A stretch of 11,555 bases of DNA. Source: Rhodospirillaceae bacterium. Lineage in GTDB: Bacteria > Pseudomonadota > Alphaproteobacteria > Rhodospirillales > Magnetovibrionaceae. The stretch is taken from NCBI GenBank assembly GCA_002401565.1, contig NVTL01000042.1:12247-23801 (forward strand), in the 5' to 3' direction. Shown here piece after piece: positions 1-5,215 of this stretch. The stretch's first letter is position 1, and every line of letters begins with the position of its first letter. The notes beneath the pieces are model-generated. The model worked only from the letters and a program-made list of their open reading frames with translations, did not search any database and was not told where the DNA came from. A program made the position numbers and the translations under genes.

Positions 1-119
1 GGAGCATATCCACCCCATGTGAGCAGACGTAAAGTTTCCGCATTCACTTGACCGGACGCAACCACCATACCGACGCTGACCAGCAATCCGGTAAGGAATT
101 TTCCTTTAGATTTTACCAT
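1..119 (-). CDS. Periplasmic solute-binding protein of the spermidine/putrescine (PotD-like) type, N-terminal fragment
   Basis: Only the first 39 codons are present; the gene runs off the left edge. The translation has a classical Sec signal peptide: a basic N-terminus (MVKSKGK), a hydrophobic core at about residues 8-22, and a likely signal peptidase I site after A27 (VNA/ET). The mature start, ETLRLLTWGGYA, is the first beta strand seen in family 1 extracellular solute-binding proteins such as PotD/PotF, which capture polyamines in the periplasm for an ABC importer. The start ATG at 119-117 has a strong Shine-Dalgarno, AGGGAGA at 134-128, about 8 bases upstream. It is divergent from the glutamine amidotransferase gene at 360. 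Class assignment rests on the signal peptide and about a dozen mature residues, so the exact ligand is unknown; polyamine is a family-based guess. Confidence 0.7.
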   Translation of the reverse strand, partial: MVKSKGKFLTGLLVSVGMVVASGQVNAETLRLLTWGGYA

Positions 120-166
120 TCGTATTATCTCCCTAAATATTTTAAATCGTTAACTGCCTTGTGGGA

Positions 167-196
167 GCAAAAGAGCCTAAAAATAGGCTTTTTTGC
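167..196. terminator. Terminator-like hairpin in the divergent intergenic region
   Basis: Positions 167-179 and 184-196 are complementary over 13 pairs with a single G-T wobble (173/190), closing a 4-base AAAA loop. The core is AGCCTA/TAGGCT. On the plus strand the core is followed by a run of six T (189-194); on the minus strand it is followed by CTCTTTT. It therefore resembles an intrinsic terminator in both directions. No plus-strand gene precedes it here, so it may insulate the two divergent genes, or act in the leader of the PotD-like mRNA. Confidence 0.5.
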
Positions 197-200
197 ATAA

Positions 201-206
201 ATTATA
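201..206 (-). promoter_or_regulatory. Candidate -10 box for the leftward PotD-like gene
   Basis: Read on the minus strand this is a perfect TATAAT. It lies about 80 bases upstream of the PotD-like start codon. No good -35 box sits at 16-18 bases upstream (best candidate CTCTAA at 229-224), so the call rests on the -10 alone. If used, transcription would begin near 194, within the long hairpin at 167-196. Confidence 0.35.
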
Positions 207-234
207 CATAACTACACAAAAGCTTAGAGCCGCT

Positions 235-262
235 TTGACCGCTTGGCAATAGTGCATATGTT
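235..262 (+). promoter_or_regulatory. Candidate sigma-70 promoter for the glutamine amidotransferase gene
   Basis: TTGACC at 235-240 (5 of 6 to the -35 consensus) is followed after 16 bases by TATGTT at 257-262 (4 of 6 to the -10 consensus). A start near 269 would give a leader of about 90 bases before the ATG at 360, containing the GGCCTTA repeats. Called by eye only. Confidence 0.4.
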
Positions 263-300
263 AAGTTTATAAGTCATATAATTAAAGCGGTTTTTGGGCT

Positions 301-352
301 TGCTTGGCGGCCTTAATTGGCCTTACTATTTCGGCCTTAATCAGCCAAAGGA
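301..352 (+). repeat. GGCCTTA triple repeat in the leader of the amidotransferase gene
   Basis: GGCCTTA occurs three times, at 309-315, 319-325 and 333-339, the outer two as CGGCCTTAAT-like repeats 24 bases apart. GGCC is self-complementary, so any two copies can pair to form small alternative hairpins, and each CCTT can pair with the AAGG of the Shine-Dalgarno (AAAGGA, 347-352). TTGGC at 304-308 can also pair with GCCAA at 344-348. This could be a translation-controlling leader or a regulator-binding cluster; the function is unknown. Confidence 0.4.
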
Positions 353-359
353 ACATCTT

Positions 360-1223
360 ATGAAACAACCTCGCCCGCACATTTTGATCGTTGAGGGATA
401 CCCCAAAAGCGATCGGGAAAATCTTGGAAAATGCGGCATGGATTCTGCGAGCGATTTGTACGCGAACATGCTTAAAAAAGCCTGCCCCGAAATGACGTTT
501 GATATCCTTTATCCGTCTGATCCGGGGGCGACCTTGCCGATGGGGTCAAGCCTAGAAAATTACGACGGCGTGGCGTGGACCGGGTGTTCGCTGACCGTTC
601 AAGACAACACCGACAAACGGGTGGCTATTCATCTGGAACTGGCGCGCGAAGCTTTTCGGGTGGGTGTGCCACAATTTGGCACGTGCTGGGGCCTGCAAAT
701 TGCCGCGGTTGCGGCGGGCGGCACCGTGGCGGCAAACCCCAATGGTCGCGAAATGGGCATTGCCCGAAAAATCACGTTAAGCCCATCTGGTCGCGGCCAT
801 GCTTTGTATCAAAACAAGCCCACTACATTTGACGGATTTGTCAGTCATTTTGATGAAGTCACGCATTTACCAGACGGCGCAGAAGTGTTAGCCGGAAACG
901 CCTTTACCCGTGTTCAGGCGTTGAGCGTTCATCACCTGAAAGGCACGTTTTGGGGCCTGCAATATCATCCCGAATACGACCTGTTTCAAATGGCCCGGTT
1001 GATGTATTGCCGCCGTGAAAATTTGATCAAAGAAGGCTTTTTTACCGATGACGATAATGCTTTGAACCTGGTTGAGAATTTTGAAAGCCTGCACAAAAAA
1101 CCAAGCAACATGGCCTTGGCTTGGCAATTGGGGGTCGAGTCGGATATTTTGGTGGACAGCGTACGCCAGACGGAACCGTACAATTGGATGCACGGCCTCG
1201 TCATTCCCCATATGGGAAAATAA
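360..1223 (+). CDS. Class I glutamine amidotransferase (GMP-synthase-like GATase domain)
   Basis: This 287-residue cytoplasmic protein is a stand-alone class I glutamine amidotransferase. These enzymes hydrolyse glutamine with a Cys-His-Glu triad, or act as related gamma-glutamyl hydrolases. The nucleophile elbow is FGTCWGLQ with Cys109, and the partner pair is QYHPEYD with His203 and Glu205. The oxyanion-side region is WTGCSLTV (about 73-80). A tail of about 80 residues follows the triad. I chose the ATG at 360 (MKQPRPHILIVEGYP) over an upstream in-frame start at 294, because 360 has AAAGGA seven bases before it and the upstream 22 codons fall in the repeat-rich leader and look non-coding. 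The neighbouring divergent PotD-like gene makes a role in polyamine or amino-acid nitrogen use possible, but the acceptor substrate cannot be read from the sequence. Its 3' end overlaps a terminator hairpin. Confidence 0.85.
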   Translation: MKQPRPHILIVEGYPKSDRENLGKCGMDSASDLYANMLKKACPEMTFDILYPSDPGATLPMGSSLENYDGVAWTGCSLTVQDNTDKRVAIHLELAREAFRVGVPQFGTCWGLQIAAVAAGGTVAANPNGREMGIARKITLSPSGRGHALYQNKPTTFDGFVSHFDEVTHLPDGAEVLAGNAFTRVQALSVHHLKGTFWGLQYHPEYDLFQMARLMYCRRENLIKEGFFTDDDNALNLVENFESLHKKPSNMALAWQLGVESDILVDSVRQTEPYNWMHGLVIPHMGK

Positions 1224-1232
1224 CGAGGCCGT
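1192..1232. terminator. Nested hairpin between convergent amidotransferase and phnE ends
   Basis: ACGGCCTCGT (1192-1201) is perfectly complementary to ACGAGGCCGT (1223-1232). The 21-base interior holds a second stem, TTCCC/GGGAA (1204-1208 with 1214-1218). On the plus strand the stem is followed by ACTTTATTT. The structure begins inside the last codons of the amidotransferase gene and ends 7 bases before the phnE stop, so it probably ends the rightward transcript; termination of the leftward one is less likely, since no T-run follows on that side. Confidence 0.65.
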
Positions 1233-1239
1233 ACTTTAT

Positions 1240-1922
1240 TTAAGAGATTTTGCCCCGCACCATTGCGGAAACAAATTCACTAAGCACAACGACACCCAAA
1301 ATACCGATCAGCATCAACGACACTTCGGTCCATGCAAATTGATTGATCGAGGCATAAAGTTCGATGCCCCCGCGGCTTCGATGGCTTCGACTTGACCTTC
1401 ATCAATTTCTTCGATGGCTTCGGCAATTAGTTTGCCGACAAAGCCAACCGATCGAAACGCCACAGCCCAAATACCCGCCAAGGGACCAAAGCCAAAAATT
1501 TTCACAAAGAAAATAGCGATGATGACTTCATGCAAGGTGCGGGTCAGCACGATGATGGTGCGCGCCGTTAAATACACCGGACGCGGCACCAAGTTTTTGG
1601 CGGCACACAGGCCCAACGGTATGGCGATAATGACGCCAATGAAGGTCGCCGCAAAGGCCATTTCCAGACTTTCGATGATGCCTTTGGATAACAATTCCCA
1701 ACGGTCAAAGTCAGGTGGGAACATGCGGCTAAAAATATTTCCGGCACGCGGCAAGCCTTCGGCCACCCGTTCCCAATTGATGTCCAGACTGCCCATGGAC
1801 CACAGCAAATAAACAATGGCGGCAAAAGTAAGCCCCTTGCGCAAGCGCGGGTCTTCGATCAGGCTGGGGCGATCCCATTCGGTTTTGTATTCAGGCTCAG
1901 TTGAAGGGGGTATGGTGCTCAT
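1240..1922 (-). pseudogene. phnE: phnE, phosphonate ABC transporter permease, broken by an internal deletion
   Basis: The intact N-terminal part (ATG at 1922-1920) encodes about 190 residues of a PhnE-type inner-membrane permease. Hydrophobic segments lie near residues 31-45, 88-108 and 120-160, and the cytoplasmic coupling-loop start is GQVEAIEAAGAS. The frame then runs into out-of-frame sequence and stops at 1314. The true C-terminus is in another frame: GGIELYASINQFAW, then SLMLIGILGVVVLSEF and VSAMVRGKIS, ending at the TAA at 1242-1240. PhnE proteins normally have some 40-50 more residues between these parts, including the rest of the coupling loop, so this is a frame-changing deletion and not a simple indel. 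The junction is around 1362-1373. The start overlaps the phnC stop by 4 bases (ATGA). As given it cannot make a working permease. Confidence 0.85.
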
Positions 1923-2689
1923 TTGTCATCGTCTCCCACTTCTGTCGTCCAGTCTTCTTCCCCATAAATTTGGGTCAGGACGTCTTCGGTCAATTCATCG
2001 GGAGAACCGTCAAAAACAATGCGCCCGTCTTGCATGCCAATGACCCGGCTTGCGAATGTTTTGGCAAGGGGCACATCGTGGATGTTGAGCAAGGTTGGGG
2101 TTTGTTCTTCGTCGGCCAGTTCCACCAAAATCCGCATCACTTGACGGGCAGTTTTGGGGGCTAAGCTGGCGGTTGGTTCATCGACCAATAATAGTTTTGG
2201 GTTTTGAATCAAGGCACGCGCAATGCCAACGCGTTGACGTTGCCCACCGGACAGAGCATCGGCGCGGGTATCTTGATACCCTTTCAGGCTAACGCGGTCC
2301 AACAGCTTGTATGTAGCGGCCACGTCTTTGCCCGGAAATTTACGGCGAAAGGCTTGTAAAAAACTGACATAGCCCAATCGACCCGACAGGATGTTTTCCA
2401 TAACGGTCAGGCGTTCGACCAAATTGTATTCTTGAAAAATCATACCCATATGGCGACGCGCTTTTCTCAGTTCGCGACTTTTCATGGTGGTTAAGTTTTC
2501 ACCGTTTAGGATAACCTCGCCAGAGGTCGGTTTGACCAAGCGGTTGATGCATCTGATCAGGGTGCTTTTTCCGGCACCCGATGGCCCAATAATGGCGACC
2601 ACTTGTGGTTTGTCGATGGTCAAGGATACATCGGTTAACGCGGCAGTTCCGGTCGCATAAACTTTAGAGAGGGCTTTAATTTCTAACAT
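1919..2689 (-). CDS. phnC: PhnC, phosphonate ABC transporter ATP-binding protein
   Basis: This 256-residue ATPase would energise uptake of a phosphonate-type substrate through PhnE. Visible motifs in order: Walker [10 protein letters not shown] (35-43), Q-loop Q86 (IFQEYNLV), ABC signature LSGGQRQR (146-153), Walker B LLLVDEP with catalytic Glu171, and H-loop His204 in NIHDVPLA. The length matches the family. I start at the ATG at 2689 ([11 protein letters not shown]), which has AGGGAA upstream, rather than the in-frame ATG at 2743, whose 18 extra codons lie in a hairpin. One oddity is the D-loop, which reads SLAP where the family has SLDP: Asp is replaced by Ala177 (codon GCC), a single-base change from GAC. 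The gene lies between two broken partners, so it may be open but without a function, unless they are intact in the living cell. Confidence 0.9.
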   Translation of the reverse strand: MLEIKALSKVYATGTAALTDVSLTIDKPQVVAIIGPSGAGKSTLIRCINRLVKPTSGEVILNGENLTTMKSRELRKARRHMGMIFQEYNLVERLTVMENILSGRLGYVSFLQAFRRKFPGKDVAATYKLLDRVSLKGYQDTRADALSGGQRQRVGIARALIQNPKLLLVDEPTASLAPKTARQVMRILVELADEEQTPTLLNIHDVPLAKTFASRVIGMQDGRIVFDGSPDELTEDVLTQIYGEEDWTTEVGDDDK

Positions 2690-2708
2690 TACGTTTCCCT
2701 TCGTTCTC

Positions 2709-2741
2709 GGTGGTGTTGTGAGAGGGACGCACAACACCACC
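2709..2741. other. Strong stem-loop between phnD and phnC
   Basis: GGTGGTGTTGTG (2709-2720) and CACAACACCACC (2730-2741) form a perfect 12-pair stem around a 9-base loop. No T-run follows in either direction, so it is a poor intrinsic terminator. In binding-protein-dependent transporter operons, a hairpin behind the binding-protein gene commonly protects that part of the mRNA from 3' exonucleases and raises binding-protein output over ATPase and permease (the malE-malF intergenic region is the known example). Position and form fit that role. Confidence 0.6.
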
Positions 2742-2788
2742 ACCTTAAAGAACGGGCTTAAGAGAGGACCAAATCGATCCTAGTCGAG

Positions 2789-3439
2789 TTACTTCTTTTT
2801 CTTTTTCGATTTTTTAACCTTCAAGCCTTGAAGAGCTTCGTCGGTCTAAATCGTGCCATTGGTTTCTTGAATGGTGCGAATATCGATCCAAGACGCTCGA
2901 CGCAATTGGTGCCGCATCGTAATCTTTGTTGGCAACACCCATGATGGAATTGTCGTGTTTGCCGGAATAGGTGACTTTATAGTCTTTGCCCGGCTCAACA
3001 CCCAAAGCGTCCATCATCTTTTCCCATAATTGCGATGGGGACATAGCCCGCTAAGTTCACGCCATACACCGTTGGCCCGGTAGAAATGCCGGCAATGTGA
3101 AGACGACCTGACCGCATGGCTTCGACTTGTGAAGCATAAGAATCCGCACCGTACCATTTGACTTTTTTACCGGTAACTTTTTCCATATACGTTAGAAATT
3201 CGGTAAACACGTTTTCATAAACGGATGGGTCTTCAACGGGGGTGTACGAAAAAACCAAAGTGCTTGGGTTCAGCCATTTGGAAGAATCTGTCGGCGTCAC
3301 AATACCGTTTGTCGAGATTTCCACGGTTGGAACATTCCGCAGCCTCGGCTGCAGCAATGCCGCCAAGACCAAATGTTGCGCCCGCCAAAATCAGGCTTGT
3401 GCCTACGGCGAACTGATGAAGTTTCGATAACTGTTTCAT
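2789..3439 (-). pseudogene. phnD: phnD, phosphonate-type periplasmic binding protein, with three internal deletions and an in-frame stop
   Basis: Pieces of one PhnD protein follow each other in different frames. Piece 1 (from the ATG at 3439) has a signal peptide and CSNRGNLDKRYCDAD. Piece 2 covers TPTDSSKWLNPSTLVFSYTP through EAMRSGRLHIAG to MGKDDGRFG. Piece 3 covers ALGVEPGKDYKVTYSGKHD to DYDAAPIASSVLDR. Piece 4 is IRTIQETNGTI, a TAG stop (2848-2846), then TDEALQGL and a lysine-rich end, with TAA at 2791-2789. Frames change near 3291-3301, 3001-3012 and 2883-2891. By comparison with the family from memory, about 6, 45 and 60-80 residues are missing at these points. The start has AGGGAG ten bases upstream. 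PhnD would bind phosphonate, phosphite or a similar ligand in the periplasm. As written, only a 68-residue N-terminal fragment would be translated. Confidence 0.88.
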
Positions 3440-3540
3440 GTTTTGTATACTCCCTATATTAACATTACGCTTAATGGTTATGTCGAATATTTAAGGTGCG
3501 ATTGAGGTCGTACTCTTGATTTTAAAAAGGAAGGCTCAAA
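3440..3540. promoter_or_regulatory. Divergent intergenic region between phnD and the HAD-IIA gene
   Basis: This AT-rich 101-base gap must hold promoters for both directions. The ribosome binding sites are clear: AGGGAG (minus, 3455-3450) for phnD and AAGGAAGG (plus, 3527-3534) for the HAD gene. A weak minus-strand TCGACA-N17-GTTAAT pair is visible but lies very close to the phnD ribosome site. I see no convincing Pho box (CTGTCAT-type direct repeats), so phosphate control is not supported here. Confidence 0.4.
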
Positions 3541-4394
3541 ATGATAACACAATTGAACAGGTTTAGAGACCTTGTCGATCATTACGATGCCTTTCTGATT
3601 GATGCGTGGGGGGTGCTGCACGATGGCGTCACACCGTACGGCGGAGCCATCGAAGCTTTGCGTGAATTGAAAAGCGCGGAAAAACCCGTTGTGATTATTT
3701 CCAATGCGTCGCGGCGCAGCGAACAGGTGGCCGCCGAAATGCAAAGGCTGGGTTTGACACCCGACCTTTACGCACACTTGGCAACGTCTGGCGAAGCCGC
3801 GTGGCAAGCCTTGAAGGTGCGCGCCGATGATCAACATCGGGACTTGGGGCGGCGCTGTTATTACCTTGGTCCAGATCGTAGCCGCAACCTGATGGACGGC
3901 TTGGGCTTGGACGAAGTCAGCCACATCGAAGACGCCAGTTTTTTGCTGGTCACAGGCGTTGTCGACCCCATTGATGAGCTTGAAACCTACCGCGTTATTT
4001 TGGACAAAGCGCTGAGCCCTAATTTGGTTTTGGTGTCGGCTAATTCGGACCGCATCGCCATCAGCGGCGGCAAAACTTATTATTGTGGGGGGCGGTGGCC
4101 GGGCTTTACAGTTCCCTGGGCGGCACCAGTTTGCATTACGGAAAACCGCATCTGCCGCTTTATCAGACTTGTTTTACGGCGCTGGCGGGTATTTCCAAAG
4201 ATCGCATTTTGGCGGTGGGCGATTCCTTTGAAACCGATATGCCCGGTGCCAAGGACGCGGGCATCGACGCCTTGTTTATTCAAAGTGGAATTCATGGCGA
4301 CGTCTTGAAGAATAATTTGTCTGGGGGCTTGCAAGCTTTGTGTGCCGAACATGACTGCACGCCCAAGGCTGCGTTGGATGTGTTTCGCTGGTGA
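3541..4394 (+). pseudogene. HAD superfamily class IIA hydrolase (TIGR01459-like), split by a one-base frameshift
   Basis: The gene starts at the ATG at 3541 behind AAGGAAGG. The first frame gives HAD motif I, DAWGVLHDG (Asp21), and motif II, IISNASRR (Ser54), and runs in family-like sequence to SGGKTYYCGG. At the G6 run (4087-4092) the homology moves to the -1 frame: AVAGLYSSLGGTSLHYGKPH, then the motif IV region ILAVGDSFETDMPGAKDAG, ending DVFRW at the TGA at 4392-4394. Restoring one G gives one protein of about 284 residues, normal for this phosphatase-like family (related to NagD-type and p-nitrophenyl phosphatases; substrate unknown). Without it, translation continues in the wrong frame to 4308 and lacks the motif III/IV residues. 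Sequencing error, true mutation and slippage at the G-run are all possible. The end is convergent with the next gene, 8 bases away. Confidence 0.85.
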
Positions 4395-4398
4395 GGTT

Positions 4399-4412
4399 GG
4401 TTTCATGAAACC
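4399..4412. other. Palindrome between convergent HAD genes
   Basis: GGTTTCATGAAACC is a perfect 14-base inverted repeat lying over the stop codon of the leftward HAD-IIB gene and 5 bases after the rightward HAD-IIA stop. It could be a small shared transcription-end hairpin, but it lacks a T-run and a real loop, so terminator function is weakly supported. Confidence 0.3.
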
Positions 4413-5215
4413 GCGCCCCGTGCATCAATCAGGCTTTTGGCCAAGGCGCTAAACCCGGCACCGCCGCGATCATCTGTGACATAGGCTGGTTTGGCGGTCA
4501 GTTGATGTTCAAAATCACGAACGTTGGCGACGCCCACCGCGTGCGGAAAAAAAGCAAACATCGGCGCGTCGTTCGGGGAATCCCCGGCAAATACAAATTC
4601 AGATTTTGTCTGGTCTAAATCAATGCCCAAGCAATCTTTCGCAAAATGTTGGCTCATGGTCAGTTTGTCATAGGTGCCGTACCAGCCGTTGACGTGGATC
4701 GAGCTCACCTTTGCGGTGGCACCGTCGTCTTCAAACAGCTTTACGATGTGATCGATATCGGCTTGGTTAAGAGCCGGGACGTCTTCGCAAAAATCAATCG
4801 CCAAATCGGTTTCGCGGTACAGCTGGTCTGCGGAAATCGCCGTGCCCACAACGTGCTCTAAAATATGCTTCCCAAGTTTTTCCAAACGCAGTCTGTTGGC
4901 CGCGCGGGTGGCATCGTCGTCAACATAGCGCCGATCCATACGTTTGTTTTTTTGGTCATACCGAAAATAAAAAGCGCCGTTTTCGCCGACCACGCCGTCC
5001 ACCGGCCACATGCGGGCAATGTGATCGCACCATCCTGCGGGACGCCCGGTGATAGGCACCACCAAAAATCCGGCATCCTGTAAGTTTTCCATGGCTTGAT
5101 AAGCGTCCGCTGTTAAGCGCCCGTCCGTGCTCAGGGTGTCGTCGATATCTGTGAAAACCCCCCGAATGGATTGGCGGGCGCGATATTGAAAGGCGGATAG
5201 CGGCTTCATGGACAT
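4403..5215 (-). CDS. HAD superfamily class IIB phosphatase (sugar-phosphatase type)
   Basis: This 270-residue cytoplasmic protein shows the HAD-IIB pattern. Motif I is FTDIDDTLSTDG (nucleophile Asp and general acid Asp of DxD), motif II is PITGRPAGW with VVGENGAFYF after it, the motif III Lys is in YDKLTMSQHF, and motif IV is FAGDSPNDAPMF. The family includes sucrose-6-phosphate, trehalose-6-phosphate and mannosyl-3-phosphoglycerate phosphatases; the sequence does not fix the substrate. I start at the ATG at 5215 (MSMKPLSAF), which shares one base with the glpD TAA stop; an in-frame ATG at 5251 would lie deep inside glpD. The overlap means translational coupling to glpD, so the phosphatase is probably made together with glycerol-3-phosphate dehydrogenase and under the same GlpR control. 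Confidence 0.85.
   Translation of the reverse strand: MSMKPLSAFQYRARQSIRGVFTDIDDTLSTDGRLTADAYQAMENLQDAGFLVVPITGRPAGWCDHIARMWPVDGVVGENGAFYFRYDQKNKRMDRRYVDDDATRAANRLRLEKLGKHILEHVVGTAISADQLYRETDLAIDFCEDVPALNQADIDHIVKLFEDDGATAKVSSIHVNGWYGTYDKLTMSQHFAKDCLGIDLDQTKSEFVFAGDSPNDAPMFAFFPHAVGVANVRDFEHQLTAKPAYVTDDRGGAGFSALAKSLIDARGAVS

Noticed and set aside
294..359. Upstream in-frame start (22 extra codons) for the amidotransferase
   Set aside because: No ribosome binding site at 294, the added sequence is low-complexity and lies in the repeat-rich leader; the ATG at 360 has a good AAAGGA and the usual GATase N-terminus.
888..1211. 107-codon minus-strand open frame
   Set aside because: It overlaps the end of the amidotransferase gene, including its catalytic His/Glu coding region, and has no recognisable features.
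1414..1812. 132-codon plus-strand open frame
   Set aside because: It lies wholly opposite phnE, has no ribosome site and its translation looks like no protein; it is a reverse-strand shadow.
2814..3044. Separate small gene starting MSPSQLWEKMMDALG
   Set aside because: From DALGVEPGKDYKV on it is PhnD homology; its first residues are a wrong-frame reading of piece 2 of phnD, and no ribosome site precedes it.
2789..3439. Programmed frameshifting as an explanation of the broken phnD
   Set aside because: Whole family segments are missing at the junctions, so a ribosomal shift could not restore a normal protein; no slippery heptamers are evident there.
3440..3540. Pho box controlling phnDCE
   Set aside because: No pair of CTGTCAT-like direct repeats at the right spacing could be found.
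3478..3924. 148-codon minus-strand open frame opposite the HAD-IIA gene
   Set aside because: The plus strand has clear HAD motifs in this stretch; the reverse reading shows none.
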